The notes beneath the pieces were generated by a model. That model worked only from the letters and a program-made list of their open reading frames with translations, had not been told where the DNA came from and made no database searches. The position numbers and the translations under genes are program-made. From Ecdyonurus torrentis (taxonomy: Eukaryota; Arthropoda; Insecta; Ephemeroptera; Heptageniidae), in contig CASGGR010000022.1 in NCBI GenBank assembly GCA_949318235.1, positions 248,001 to 312,000 of the forward strand: a DNA stretch of 64,000 nt, given 5' to 3'. Below, one piece after another: positions 1-11,660 of this stretch; positions within the stretch are counted from its first letter, which is position 1, and each line of letters opens with the position of its first letter.

Positions 1-1776
1 GTAACCCCCCTGTACCATTTGCGGCGTTACCTGTCCATTGTTGTAGTTCAGTTGAAGCTATTGCGTATGCGAAACATGCGTGTAAGGATATTGAAGCATC
101 TACACCCATCAAGCAAAAGTTCATCGACCTCATTCAGAGATATTATGATCTAGGTTTGTTTTCACACGAACCGGGGCTGGTGACCATCGTGCAGCACGAG
201 ATCAGAGTAAAACCAGGATGTGAGGCTACATCTCGCTTGTTCAGATCTCGTCCGATGACACCTCAGAAAACGAACTGCTTGTATGATTATGTGAAGAAAC
301 AAATTAAATTGGGTATTATGAGTGACTGTGAAGAGAGAGGACCTTTTGTTTCATGTCCCGTGATGGTGGCAAAGAAAAAACTCCCTGCTGAGGATATTTT
401 TCAACTTCCCAGCGAAGAAGAATTAAGCTCGTCAGATATGAACAAGGACGGGCATACAAAGGACGAGGATGACGTGGAGTACAGAGTATGTGGGGATTTT
501 CGTTTTGTCAATACTGTGACGGAAGCCACGCCCCACACTATTCCACGGATAGCTGATATTTTCCGTCATATTGGTACCGCTAAAATATTCTCGTCACTTG
601 ATTTAAAAGCAGGGTTTAATCAAATCGCGATCAAGAAAGAACATCGTCACTTCACCGCACTCGTCTTACCAAATACAAAGCGTGTACAGTACAACAGAAT
701 GTGCTTTGGGTTGAAGGGAGCTCCCTTCACATTTCAGCACTGCATGGACCGCATCCTCGGTGAAGATTACCTCTTTTGCCAAACGTATATTGATGATGTG
801 GTCACATTTTCTAGAGACGTTCTGTCTCACTATGACGCGTTGAGCACAGTGCTTGGCAAGTTATATAGAGTAGGGTTCACCATTAACCCAGACAAAGTGA
901 AGATTGCGACGACTTCCATCAAGTTGTTGGGAAATGTTGTGGAGGGGGGACGGATGTACCCTGATCCTGATAAAGTGAAGTCCATCCGCAACTACCCAGC
1001 ATTAAGAAAGGTCAAGGACGTACAACGCTTTCTTAGGCTGATGAATTTCTTTAGACGTTACATCAGTAATTTTGCAGGCATGGCAAAGGGGATCACCGAG
1101 TTGTTGAAAAAGGGAAAGAAATGGGATTGGGGCCCGAACCAAGAGCAATCATTTACGATGTTGAAAGCAGCGCTGTGCGAGACGACCAATTTAACCTTAC
1201 CTGACTTCGAGAAGCCATTTGTTATTCATACGGATGCGTCATATGAGGGCTTGGGTGGCGTCATTATGCAACAACACGAAGAGGGACTGAGGCCATTGGC
1301 ATTTGCAAGTAGAACACTTCGTCCAGCAGAGAAGAACTACTGCGTGACTGAGTTGGAGTGCCTGGCAGTAGTATATTGCTGTGAGAAATTTAAGAGCTAC
1401 ACTGGCGACTCAGAATTCACAATCTACACAGATCACTCAGCTCTGCAAAGTATGCTTACCATAGGCGACCCAACAGGACGTGTTAAGAGGTGGGCAATGA
1501 TGTTAATGGGGCTCAATGCAACAGTGAAACATCGGCCAGGGTCCAAGATGTGTGTCGCGGATGCTTTATCACGAGCACCAGTGAATGCAGAGAGTTCCAG
1601 CGACGAGGATAGCTCACCACGAGATGAGCTGTTTCCAATCAAGGATCCACCGTTCATTCATCGCTTGAAGTTCGAGGACGAACAAGAGCAACCGACAGCA
1701 GAGGACAGGGGTTCGTCCGCACCACACCTGTGTGCATTGTTCCCTATGGAAGGCGAGATTAGTGCAGCTGCAGTAG
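1..1776 (+). mobile_element. Truncated LTR retrotransposon (Ty3/gypsy superfamily), internal pol segment
   Basis: This is the only non-satellite DNA in the window, and it is visibly less AT-rich than the array. It contains pol sequence only. Gag and protease would lie left of the window, while integrase and the 3' LTR are missing on the right, where satellite DNA begins. No LTR, primer-binding site, polypurine tract or target-site duplication can be identified. The right limit is set at the point where the sequence starts to match the satellite (AACTCGA at 1777-1783). It is therefore either an insertion cut by later satellite recombination or a fragment captured at the edge of the array. Confidence 0.85.
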
Positions 1777-1790
1777 AACTCGAATTCTAA
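3..1790 (+). CDS. Ty3/gypsy-type Pol fragment: reverse transcriptase plus RNase H (5' partial, 3' truncated)
   Basis: The frame is open from position 3 with no start in view, giving about 595 codons before TAA at 1788-1790. It would copy retrotransposon RNA into DNA and degrade the RNA strand inside a virus-like particle. RT motifs in order: YRVCGDFRFVN (480-512), SLDLKAGFNQI with a catalytic Asp at 600-602, FGLKGAPFTFQ (705-737), and YIDDV (786-800) with the paired catalytic aspartates. RNase H follows: TDAS (1230-1241), TELE (1347-1358), YTDHSAL (1425-1445) and VADALSR (1554-1574), so the acidic active-site residues are present. RT-RNase H order with YIDD and the ADALSR ending fits Ty3/gypsy. 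Oddities: about 33 extra acidic or polar residues lie between AKKK and YRVCG (382-479). About 70 acidic residues follow RNase H, and then the frame stops where integrase (HHCC and DDE) would be expected. The last residues lie in satellite-like DNA. No frameshift or internal stop is seen in the visible part, so it decayed little before or after truncation. The family is clear; activity is very unlikely. Confidence 0.93.
   Translation, partial: NPPVPFAALPVHCCSSVEAIAYAKHACKDIEASTPIKQKFIDLIQRYYDLGLFSHEPGLVTIVQHEIRVKPGCEATSRLFRSRPMTPQKTNCLYDYVKKQIKLGIMSDCEERGPFVSCPVMVAKKKLPAEDIFQLPSEEELSSSDMNKDGHTKDEDDVEYRVCGDFRFVNTVTEATPHTIPRIADIFRHIGTAKIFSSLDLKAGFNQIAIKKEHRHFTALVLPNTKRVQYNRMCFGLKGAPFTFQHCMDRILGEDYLFCQTYIDDVVTFSRDVLSHYDALSTVLGKLYRVGFTINPDKVKIATTSIKLLGNVVEGGRMYPDPDKVKSIRNYPALRKVKDVQRFLRLMNFFRRYISNFAGMAKGITELLKKGKKWDWGPNQEQSFTMLKAALCETTNLTLPDFEKPFVIHTDASYEGLGGVIMQQHEEGLRPLAFASRTLRPAEKNYCVTELECLAVVYCCEKFKSYTGDSEFTIYTDHSALQSMLTIGDPTGRVKRWAMMLMGLNATVKHRPGSKMCVADALSRAPVNAESSSDEDSSPRDELFPIKDPPFIHRLKFEDEQEQPTAEDRGSSAPHLCALFPMEGEISAAAVELEF
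1777..1790 (+). other. Retroelement / satellite junction
   Basis: The bases AACTCGAATTCTAATTG, starting at 1777, match the satellite stretch AACTCGAGTTCTAATTG (for example around 2447) with one mismatch. The satellite is then collinear without a break through TGATGTAAAGTTGTGG. The final sense codons and the TAA stop of the Pol frame are thus in satellite-like sequence. The exact crossover may be a few bases to either side, because both partners could share the short AACTCGA/ATTCTAA stretch as microhomology. Confidence 0.7.
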
Positions 1791-1815
1791 TTGTGATGTA
1801 AAGTTGTGGTTTTGA

Positions 1816-1821
1816 AATAAA
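1816..1821 (+). promoter_or_regulatory. AATAAA hexamer, possible poly(A) signal downstream of the truncated Pol frame
   Basis: AATAAA occurs 26 bases after the Pol stop codon, inside the first satellite monomer (context GGTTTTGAAATAAAGTGATG). The same hexamer recurs at the same phase in most family A monomers, except those reading GAAATATAGTG. It could end transcripts entering from the retroelement. No downstream GU-rich element is evident, and the motif is common by chance in AT-rich DNA. Confidence 0.25.
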
Positions 1822-3850
1822 GTGATGCAAAACGCTCTATAGTACTAAATTCACCTCTAGAAACAAAATTAAGAAAAAAAAATTGCGAAAAAAATTGTGT
1901 TTTTCAGATTCTGAAAACGATTTTTGATGATATCTCAGAAACTAATAATGCTACAGACTTACGGTTTGAACTGAAATGTATCACTTTGAAATGTTTTATA
2001 AAAAGTTTATAATACTTTAGTCGCAAAAAATAAAACTTTCTCAGTTTTTGAGAATTTTCGTATTTTCTTCGAAGTCTATAGCATTGTAGCCCATATGAAG
2101 TTTGTAACTCGAGTTCCAATTGAGATAGAAAGTTGTGGTTTTGAAATAAAGTGATGCAAAACGCTCTATAGTTTTAAATTCACCTCTAGAAACAAATTTG
2201 AGAAAAATAATTTTTCCAAAAAAATTTTGTTTTTCAGTTTCTGAAAACGATTTTTGATGATATCTCAGAAACTAATAATGCTACAGACTTACGGTTTGAA
2301 CTGAAATGTATCACTTTGAAATGTCTTATGAAAAGTTTATTACACTTTAGTCGCAAAAACTAAAACTTTCTTAGTATTTGAGAATTTTCGAATTTTCTTA
2401 CCGAAGTCTATAGCATTGTAGCCCATATGAAGAAAAAAAAGTTTGTAACTCGAGTTCTAATTGTGATGTAAAGTTGTGGTTTTGAAATAAAGTGATGCAA
2501 AACGCTCTGTAGTACTAAATTCACCTCTAGAAACAAAATTGAGAAAAAAAAAGTTTCGAAAAAAATTGTGTTTTTCAGATTCTGAAAACGATTTTTGATG
2601 ATATCTCAGAAACTAATAATGCTACAGACTTACGGTTTGAACTGAAATGTATCACTTTAAAATGTCTTACGAAAAGTTTATTACACTATAGTCGCAAAAA
2701 CTAAAACTTTCTTAGTATTTGACAATTTTCGAATTTTCTTACCGAAGTCTATAGCATTGTAGCCCATATGAAGAAAAAAAAAGTTTGTAACTCGAGTTCT
2801 AATTGAGATCTAAAGTTGTGGTTTTGAAATAAAGTGATGCAAAACGCTCTATAGTACTAAATTCACCTCTAGAAACAAAATTGAGAAAAAAAAATTTCGA
2901 AAAAAATTGTGTTTTTCAGATTTTGAAAACGATTTTTGATGATATCTCAGAAACTAATAATGCTACAGACTTACGGTTTGAACTGAAATGTATCACTTTG
3001 AAATGTCTTATGAAAAGTTTATTACACTTTAGTCGCAAAAAATAAAACTTTCTCAGTTTTTGAGAATTTTCGTATTTTCTTACCGAGGTCTATAGCATTG
3101 TAGCCCATATGAAGAAAAAAAAAAAGTTTGTAACTCGAGTTCTAATTGTGATGTAAAGTTGTGGTTTTGAAATAAAGTGATGCAAAACGCTCTATAGTAC
3201 TAGTCACATCTAGAAACAAAATTGAGAAAAAAAAATTTTCGAAAAAAATGTGTTTTTTAGATTCTGAAAACAATTTTTGATGATATCTCAGAAACTAATA
3301 ATGCTACAGACTTACGGTTTGAACTGAAATGTATCACTTTGAAATGTATTATGAAAAGTTTAAAACACTTTAGTCGCAAAAACTAAAACTTTCTTAGTAT
3401 TTGAGAATTTTCGAATTTTCTTACCGAAGTCTATAGCATTGTAGCCCATATGAAGAAAAAAAAAGTTTGTAACTCGAGTTCTAATTGAGATGTAAAGCTG
3501 TGGTTTTGAAATAAAGTGATGCAAAACGCTCTATAGTACTAAATTCACCTCTAGAAACAAAATTGAGAAAAAAAAATTTTCGAAAAAAATTGTGTTTTTT
3601 AGATTCTGAAAACGATTTTTGATGATATCTGAGAAACTAATAATGCTACAGACTTACGGTTTGAACTGAAATGTATCACTTTGAAATGTCTTATGAAAAG
3701 TTTATAACACTTAAGTCGCAAAAATTAAAATTTTCTCAGTTTTTTAGAATTTTCGTTTTTTCTTACCGAAGACTATAGCATTGTAGCCCATATGAGAAAA
3801 AAAAAAGTTTGTAACTCGAGTTCCAAGTGAGATAGAAAGTTGCGGTTTTG

Positions 3851-6800
3851 AAATAAAGTGATGCAAAACGCTCTATAGTTTTAAATTCACCTCTAGAAAC
3901 AAATTTGAGAAAAATAATTTTTCCAAAAAAATTGTGTTTTTGTTTCTGAAAACGATTTTTGATGATATCTCAGAAACTAATAATGCTACAGACTTACGGT
4001 TTGAACTGAAATGTATCACTTTGAAATGTCTTATGAAAAGTTTATAACACTTTAGTCGCAAAAACTAAAACTTTCTTAGTATTTGAGAATTTTCGAATTT
4101 TCTTACCGAAGTCTATAGCATTGTAGCCCATATGAAGAAAAAAAAGTTTGTAACTCGAGTTCTAATTGCGATGTAAAGTTGAGGTTTTGAAATATAGTGA
4201 TGCAAAACGCTCTATAGTACTAGAGTCACATCTAGAAACAAAATTGAGAAAAAAAATTTTTCGAAAAAAATTGTGTTTTTTAGATTCTAAAAACGATTTT
4301 TGATGATATCTGAGAAACTAATAATGCTACAGACTTACGGTTTGAACTGAAATGTATCACATTGAAATGTCTTATAAAAAGTTTATAACACTTTAGTCGC
4401 AAAAACTATAACTTTCCCAGTTTTTGAGAATTTTCGTATTTTCTTACCGAAGTCTATAGCATTGTAGCCCATATGAAGAAAAAAAAAGTTTTTAACTCGA
4501 GTTCCAATTGAGATAGAAAGTTGCGGATTTGAAATAAAGTGATGCAAAACGCTCTATAATTTTAAATTCACCTCTAGAAACAAATTTAAGAAAAATAATT
4601 TTTACAAAAAAATTGTGTTTTTCAGTTTCTGAAAACGATTTTTGATGATATCTCAGAAACTAATAATGCTACAGACTTACGGTTTGAACTGAAATGTATC
4701 ACTTTGAAATGTCTTATGAAAAGTTTATAACACTTTAGTCGCAAAAACTAAAACTTTCTCAGTTTTTGAGAATTTTCGAATTTTCTTACCGATGTCTATA
4801 GCATTGTAGCCCATATGAAGAAAAAAAAAGTTTGTAACTCGAGTTCTAATTGAGATGTAAAGTTGTGGTATTGAAATAAAGTGATGCAAAACGCTCTATA
4901 GTACTAGTCACATCTAGAAACAATATTGAAAAAAAAAATTTCGAAAAAAATGTGTTTTTTAGATTCTGAAAACAATTTTTGATGATATCTCAGAAACTAA
5001 TAATGCTACAGACTTACGGTTTGAACTGAAATGTATCACTTTGAAATGTCTTATGAAAAGTTTATAACACTTTAGTCGCAAAAACTAAAACTTTCTTAGT
5101 ATTTGAGAATTTTCGAATTTTCTTACCGAAGTCTATAGCATTGTAGCCCATATGAAGAAAAAAAAAGTTTGTAACTCGAGTTCTAATTGAGATGTAAAGT
5201 TGTGGTTTTGAAATAAAGTGATGCAAAACGCTCTATAGTACTAAATTCATCTCTAGAAACAAAATTGAGAAAAAAAAATTTTCGAAAAAAATTGTGTTTT
5301 TCAGATTCTGAAAACGATTTTTGATGATATCTCAGAAACTAATAATGCTACAGACTTACGGTTTGAACTGAAATGTATCACTTTGAAATGTCTTATGAAA
5401 AGTTTATAACACTTAAGTCGCAAAAATTAAAATTTTCTCAGTTTTTTAGAATTTTCGTTTTTTCTTACCGAAGACTATAGCATTGTAGCCCATATGAAGA
5501 AAAAAAAATTGTAACTCGAGTTCCAATTTAGATAGAAAGTTGCGGTTTTGAAATAAAGTGATGCAAAACGCTCTATAGTTTTAAATTCACCTCTAGAAAC
5601 AAATTTGAGAAAAATAATTTTTCCCAAAAAATTGTGTTTTTCAGTTTCTGAAAACGATTTTTGATGATATCTCAGAAACTAATAATGCTACAGACTTACG
5701 GTTTGAACTGAAATGTATCACTTTGAAATGTCTTAAGAAAAGTTTATAACACTTTAGTCGCAAAAACTAAAACTTTCTCAGTTTTTGAGAATTTTCGAAT
5801 TTTCTTACCGATGTCTATTGCATTGTAGCCCATATGAAGAAAAAAAAAGGTTGTAACTCGAGTTTTAATTGAGATAGAAAGTTGTGGTTTTGAAATAAAG
5901 TGATGCAAAACGCTCTCTAGTACTAAATTCACCTCTAGAAACAAAATTGAGAAAAAAAAATTTCGAAAAAAATGGTGTTTTTCAGATTCTGAAAACGATT
6001 TTTGATTATATCTCAGAAACTAATAATGCTACAGACTTACAGTTTGAACTGAAATGTATCACTTTGAAATGTCTTATGAAAAGTTTATTACACTTTAGTC
6101 GCAAAAACTAAAACTTTCCCAGTTTTTGAGAATTTTCGTATTTTCTTACCGAAGTCTATAGCATTGTAGCCCATATGAAGAAAAAAAAAAGTTTTTAACT
6201 CGAGTTCCAATTGAGATAGAAAGTTGCGGATTTGAAATAAAGTGATGCAAAACGCTCTATAGTTTTAAATTCACCTCTAGAAACAAATTTGAGAAAAATA
6301 ATTTTTCCAAAAAAATTGTGTTTTTGTTTCTGAAAACGATTTTTGATGATATCTCAGAAACTAATAATGCTACAGACTTACGGTTTGAACTGAAATGTAT
6401 CACTTTGAAATGTCTTATGAAAAGTTTATAACACTTTAGTCGCAAAAACTAAAACTTTCTTAGTATTTGAGAATTTTCGAATTTTCTTACCGAAGTCTAT
6501 AGCATTGTAGCCCATATGAAGAAAAAAAAGTTTGTAACTCGAGTTCTTATTGCGATGTAAAGTTGTGGTTTTGAAATATAGTGATGCAAAACGCTCTATA
6601 GTACTAGAGTCACATCTAGAAACAAAATTGAGAAAAAAAATTTTTCGAAAAAAATTGTGTTTTTTAGATTCTGAAAACGATTTTTGATGATATCTGAGAA
6701 ACTAATAATGCTACAGACTTACGGTTTGAACTGAAATGTATCACATTGAAATGTCTTATAAAAAGTTTATAACACTTTAGTCGCAAAAACTATAACTTTC

Positions 6801-8310
6801 CCAGTTTTTGAGAATTTTCGTATTTTCTTACCGAAGTCTATAGCATTGTAGCCCATATGAAGAAAAAAAAAGTTTTTAACTCGAGTTCCAATTGAGATAG
6901 AAAGTTGCGGATTTGAAATAAAGTGATGCAAAACGCTCTATAATTTTAAATTCACCTCTAGAAACAAATTTAAGAAAAATAATTTTTACAAAAAAATTGT
7001 GTTTTTCAGTTTCTGAAAACGATTTTTGATGATATCTCAGAAACTAATAATGCTACAGACTTACGGTTTGAACTGAAATGTATCACTTTGAAATGTCTTA
7101 TGAAAAGTTTATAACACTTTAGTCGCAAAAACTAAAACTTTCTCAGTTTTTGAGAATTTTCGAATTTTCTTACCGATGTCTATAGCATTGTAGCCCATAT
7201 GAAGAAAAAAAAAGTTTGTAACTCGAGTTCTAATTGAGATGTAAAGTTGTGATTTTGAAATAAAGTGATGCAAAACGCTCTATAGTACTAGTCACATCTA
7301 GAAACAATATTGAAAAAAAAATTTTTCGAAAAAAATGTGTTTTTTAGATTCTGAAAACAATTTTTGATGATATCTCAGAAACTAATAATGCTACAGACTT
7401 ACGGTTTGAACTGAAATGTATCACTTTGAAATGTCTTATGAAAAGTTTATAACACTTTAGTCGCAAAAACTAAAACTTTCTTAGTATTTGAGAATTTTCG
7501 AATTTTCTTACCGAAGTCTATAGCATTGTAGCCCATATGAAGAAAAAAAAAGTTTGTAACTCGAGTTCTAATTGAGATGTAAAGTTGTGGTTTTGAAATA
7601 AAGTGATGCAAAACGCTCTATAGTACTAAATTCACCTCTAGAAACAAAATTGAGAAAAAAAATTTTTCGAAAAAAATTGTGTTTTTCAGATTCTGAAAAC
7701 GATTTTTGATGATATCTCAGAAACTAATAATGCTACAGACTTACGGTTTGAACTGAAATGTATCACTTTGAAATGTCTTATGAAAAGTTTATAACACTTA
7801 AGTCGCAAAAATTAAAATTTTCTCAGTTTTTTAGAATTTTCGATTTTTCTTACCGAAGACTATAGCATTGTAGCCCATATGAAGAAAAAAAAATTGTAAC
7901 TCGAGTTCCAATTTAGATAGAAAGTTGCGGTTTTGAAATAAAGTGATGCAAAACGCTCTATAGTTTTAAATTCACCTCTAGAAACAAATTTGAGAAAAAT
8001 AATTTTTCCCAAAAAATTGTGTTTTTCAGTTTCTGAAAACGATTTTTGATGATATCTCAGAAACTAATAATGCTACAGACTTACGGTTTGAACTGAAATG
8101 TATCACTTTGAAATGTCTTAAGAAAAGTTTATAACACTTTAGTCGCAAAAACTAAAACTTTCTCAGTTTTTGAGAATTTTCGAATTTTCTTACCGATGTC
8201 TATTGCATTGTAGCCCATATGAAGAAAAAAAAAGGTTGTAACTCGAGTTTTAATTGAGATAGAAAGTTGTGGTTTTGAAATAAAGTGATGCAAAACGCTC
8301 TCTAGTACTA
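3851..8310 (+). repeat. Family A 7-monomer higher-order repeat, two copies (period ~2,385 bp)
   Basis: Diagnostic variants recur 2,384-2,385 bp apart. Examples are the form TTTTTGTTTCTGAAAACG, which lacks the usual CAG (near 3938 and 6323); the form with TTGCGATGTAAAG followed by TATAGTGATG; and the TTGCATTGTAGCC / AAAGGTTGTAAC monomer (near 5818 and 8203). The copies are close to identical from about 3.86 to 6.06 kb and from 6.25 to 8.44 kb. They diverge at both ends, so this is one tandem duplication of seven units. Confidence 0.8.
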
Positions 8311-11300
8311 AATTCACCTCTAGAAACAAAATTGAGAAAAAAAAATTTCGAAAAAAATTGTGTTTTTCAGATTCTGAAAACGATTTTTGATTATATCTCA
8401 GAAACTAATAATGCTACAGACTTACAGTTTGAACTGAAATGTATCACATTGAAATGTCTTATAAAAAGTTTATAACACTTTAGTCGCAAAAACTAAAACT
8501 TTCCCAGTTTTTGAGACTTTTCGTATTTTCTTACCGAAGTCTATAGCATTGTAGCCCATATGAAGAAAAAAAAAAGTTTTTAACTCGAGTTCCAATTGAG
8601 ATAGAAAGTTGCGGATTTGAAATAAAGTGATGCAAAACGCTCTATAATTTTAAATTCACCTCTAGAAACAAATTTGAGAAAAATAATTTTTACAAAAAAA
8701 TTGTGTTTTTCAGTTTCTGAAAACGATTTTTGATGATATCTCAGAAACTAATAATGCTACAGACTTACGGTTTGAACTGAAATGTATCACTTTGAAATGT
8801 CTTATGAAAAGTTTATAACACTTTAGTCGCAAAAACTAAAACTTTCTTAGTTTTTGAGAATTTTCGAATTTTCTTACCGATGTCTATAGCATTGTAGCCC
8901 ATATGAAGAAAAAAAAAGTTTGTAACTCGAGTTTTAATTGAGATGGAAAGTAGTGGTTTTGAAATAAAGTGATGCAAAACACTCTCTAGTACTAAATTCA
9001 CCTCTAGAAACAAATTTGAGAAAAAAATTTTTTCGACAAAAATTGTGTTTTTCAGATTCTGAAATCGATTTTTGATGATATCTCAGAAACTAATAATGCT
9101 ACAGACTTACGGTTTGAACTGAAATGTATCACTTTGAAATGTCTTATGAAAAGTTTATTACACTTTAGTCACAAAAACTAAAACTTTCCCAGTTTTTGAG
9201 AATTTTCGTATTTTCTTACCGAAGTCTATAGCATTGTAGCCCATATGAAGAAAAAAAAAAGTTTTTAACTCGAGTTCCAATTGAGATAGAAAGTTGCGGA
9301 TTTGAAATAAAGTGATGCAAAACGCTCTATAATTTTAAATTCACCTCTAGAAACAAATTTGAGAAAAATAATTTTTACAAAAAAATTGTGTTTTTAAGTT
9401 TCTGAAAACGATTTTTGATGATATCTCAGAAACTAATAATGCTACAGACTTACGGTTTGAACTGAAATGTATCACTTTGAAATGTCTTATGAAAAGTTTA
9501 TAACACTTTAGTCGCAAAAACTAAAACTTTCTCAGTTTTTGAGAATTTTTGAATTTTCTTACCGATGTCTATAGCATTGTAGCCCATATGAAGAAAAAAA
9601 AAGTTTGTAACTCGAGTTTTAATTGAGATGGAAAAATGTGATTTTGAAATAAAGTGATGCAAAACACTCTCTAGTACTAAATTCACCTCTAGAAACAAAT
9701 TTGAGAAAAAAAAATTTTCGAAAAAAATTGTGTTTTTCAGATTCTGAAATCGATTTTTGATGATATCTCAGAAACTAATAATGCTACAGACTTACGGTTT
9801 GAACTGAAATGTATCACTTTGAAATGTCTTATGAAAAGTTTATTACACTTTAGTCGCAAAAACTAAAACTTTCTCAGTTTTTAAGAATTTTCGTATTTTC
9901 TTACCGAAGTCTATAGCATTGTAGCCCATATGAAGAAAAAAAAAAGTTTTTAACTCGAGTTCCAATTGAGATAGAAAGTTGCGGATTTGAAATAAAGTGA
10001 TGCAAAACGCTCTATAATTTTAAATTCACCTCTAGAAACAAATTTGAGAAAAATAATTTTTCCAAAAAAATTGTGTTTTTCAGTTTCTGAAAACGATTTT
10101 TGATGATATCTCAGAAACTAATAATGCTACAGACTTACGGTTTGAACTGAAATGTATCACTTTGAAATGTCTTATGAAAAGTTTTTAACACTTTAGTCGC
10201 AAAAACTAAAACTTTCTTAGTATTTGAGAATTTTCGAATTTTCTTACCGAAGTCTATAGCATTGTAGCCCATATGAAGAAAAAAAAGTTTGTAACTCGAG
10301 TTCTAATTGAGATGTAAAGTTGTGGTTTTGAAATATAGTGATGCAAAACGCTCTATAGTACTAGAGTCACATCTAGAAACAAAATTGAGAAAAAAAATTT
10401 TTCGAAAAAAATTGTGTTTTTTAGATTCTGAAAACGATTTTTGATGATATCTGAGAAACTAATAATGCTACAGACTTACGGTTTGAACTGAAATGTATCA
10501 CTTTGAAATGTCTTATAAAAAGTTTATAACACTTTAGTCGCAAAAACTATAACTTTCCCAGTTTTTGAGAATTTTCGTATTTTCTTACCGAAGTCTATAG
10601 CATTGTAGCCCATATGAAGAAAAAAAAAGTTTTTAACTCGAGTTCCAATTGAGATAGAAAGTTGCGGATTTGAAATAAAGTGATGCAAAACGCTCTATAA
10701 TTTTAAATTCACCTCTAGAAACAAATTTGAGAAAAATAATTTTTACAAAAAAATTGTGTTTTTCAGTTTCTGAAAACGATTTTTGATGATATCTCAGAAA
10801 CTAATAATGCTACAGACTTACGGTTTAAACTGAAATGTATCACTTTGAAAAGTCTTATGACAAGTTTATAACACTTTAGTCGCAAAAACTAAAACTTTCT
10901 CAGTTTTTGAGAATTTTCGAATTTTCTTACCGATGTCTATAGCATTGTAGCCCATATGAAGAAAAAAAAAGTTTGTAACTCGAGTTCTAATTGAGATGTA
11001 AAGTTGTGGTTTTGAAATAAAGTGATGCAAAACGCTCTATAGTACTAGTCACATCTAGAAACAATATTGAGAAAAAAAAATTTTCGAAAAAAATGTGTTT
11101 TTTAGATTCTGAAAACAATTTTTGATGATATCTCAGAAACTAATAATGCTACAGACTTACGGTTTGAAATGAAATGTATCACTTTGAAATGTCTTATGAA
11201 AAGTTTATAACACTTAAGTCGCAAAAATTAAAATTTTCTCAGTTTTTTAGAATTTTCGTTTTTTCTTACCGAAGACTATAGCATTGTAGCCCATATGAAG

Positions 11301-11660
11301 AAAAAAAAAAGTTTTTAACTCGAGTTCCAATTGTGATAGAAAGTTGCGGATTTGAAATAAAGTGATGCAAAACGCTCTATAATTTTAAGTTCACCTCTAG
11401 AAACAAATTTGAGAAAAATAATTTTTACAAAAAAATTGTGTTTTTCAGTTTCTGAAAACGATTTTTGATGATATCTCAGAAACTAATAATGCTACAGACT
11501 TACGGTTTGAACTGAAATGTATCACTTTGAAATGTCTTATGAAAAGTTTATAACACTTTAGTCGCAAAAACTAAAACTTTCTCAGTTTTTGAGAATTTTC
11601 GAATTTTCTTACCGATGTCTATAGCATTGTAGCCCATATGAAGAAAAAAAAAGTTTGTAA

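Larger units (their letters stand above)
1777..3850 (+). repeat. Family A, left-edge block of diverged monomers
   Basis: About six monomers precede the first clear HOR. The first unit is short (about 330 bp). Near 2070 it reads TTTTCTTCGAAGTC where others read TTTTCTTACCGAAGTC, and after CATATGAAG it has no A-run, going straight to TTTGTAAC. The second unit has the more usual GAAGAAAAAAAAGTTTG form. A decayed terminal monomer is what is expected where unequal exchange no longer reaches the array end. Confidence 0.75.

Noticed and set aside
156..158. Possible start codon of the Pol frame
   Set aside because: It is TTG within a frame open back to position 3. Pol is normally translated from an upstream start as part of a polyprotein, so no start is claimed.
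1433..1657. 74-residue frame antisense to the retroelement pol
   Set aside because: It is a shadow of the RNase H coding frame, which has clear motifs on the + strand.
1791..2200. 3' LTR or polypurine tract of the retroelement directly after pol
   Set aside because: The sequence is collinear with satellite A from 1777 onward and no terminal TG..CA repeat pair or purine tract can be paired with anything on the left.
3873..4061. 62- to 83-residue minus-strand frames (also near 6257 and 49563) starting inside A monomers
   Set aside because: They are the same satellite sequence read in another frame with no supporting features; they occur only where single-base indels open the frame.
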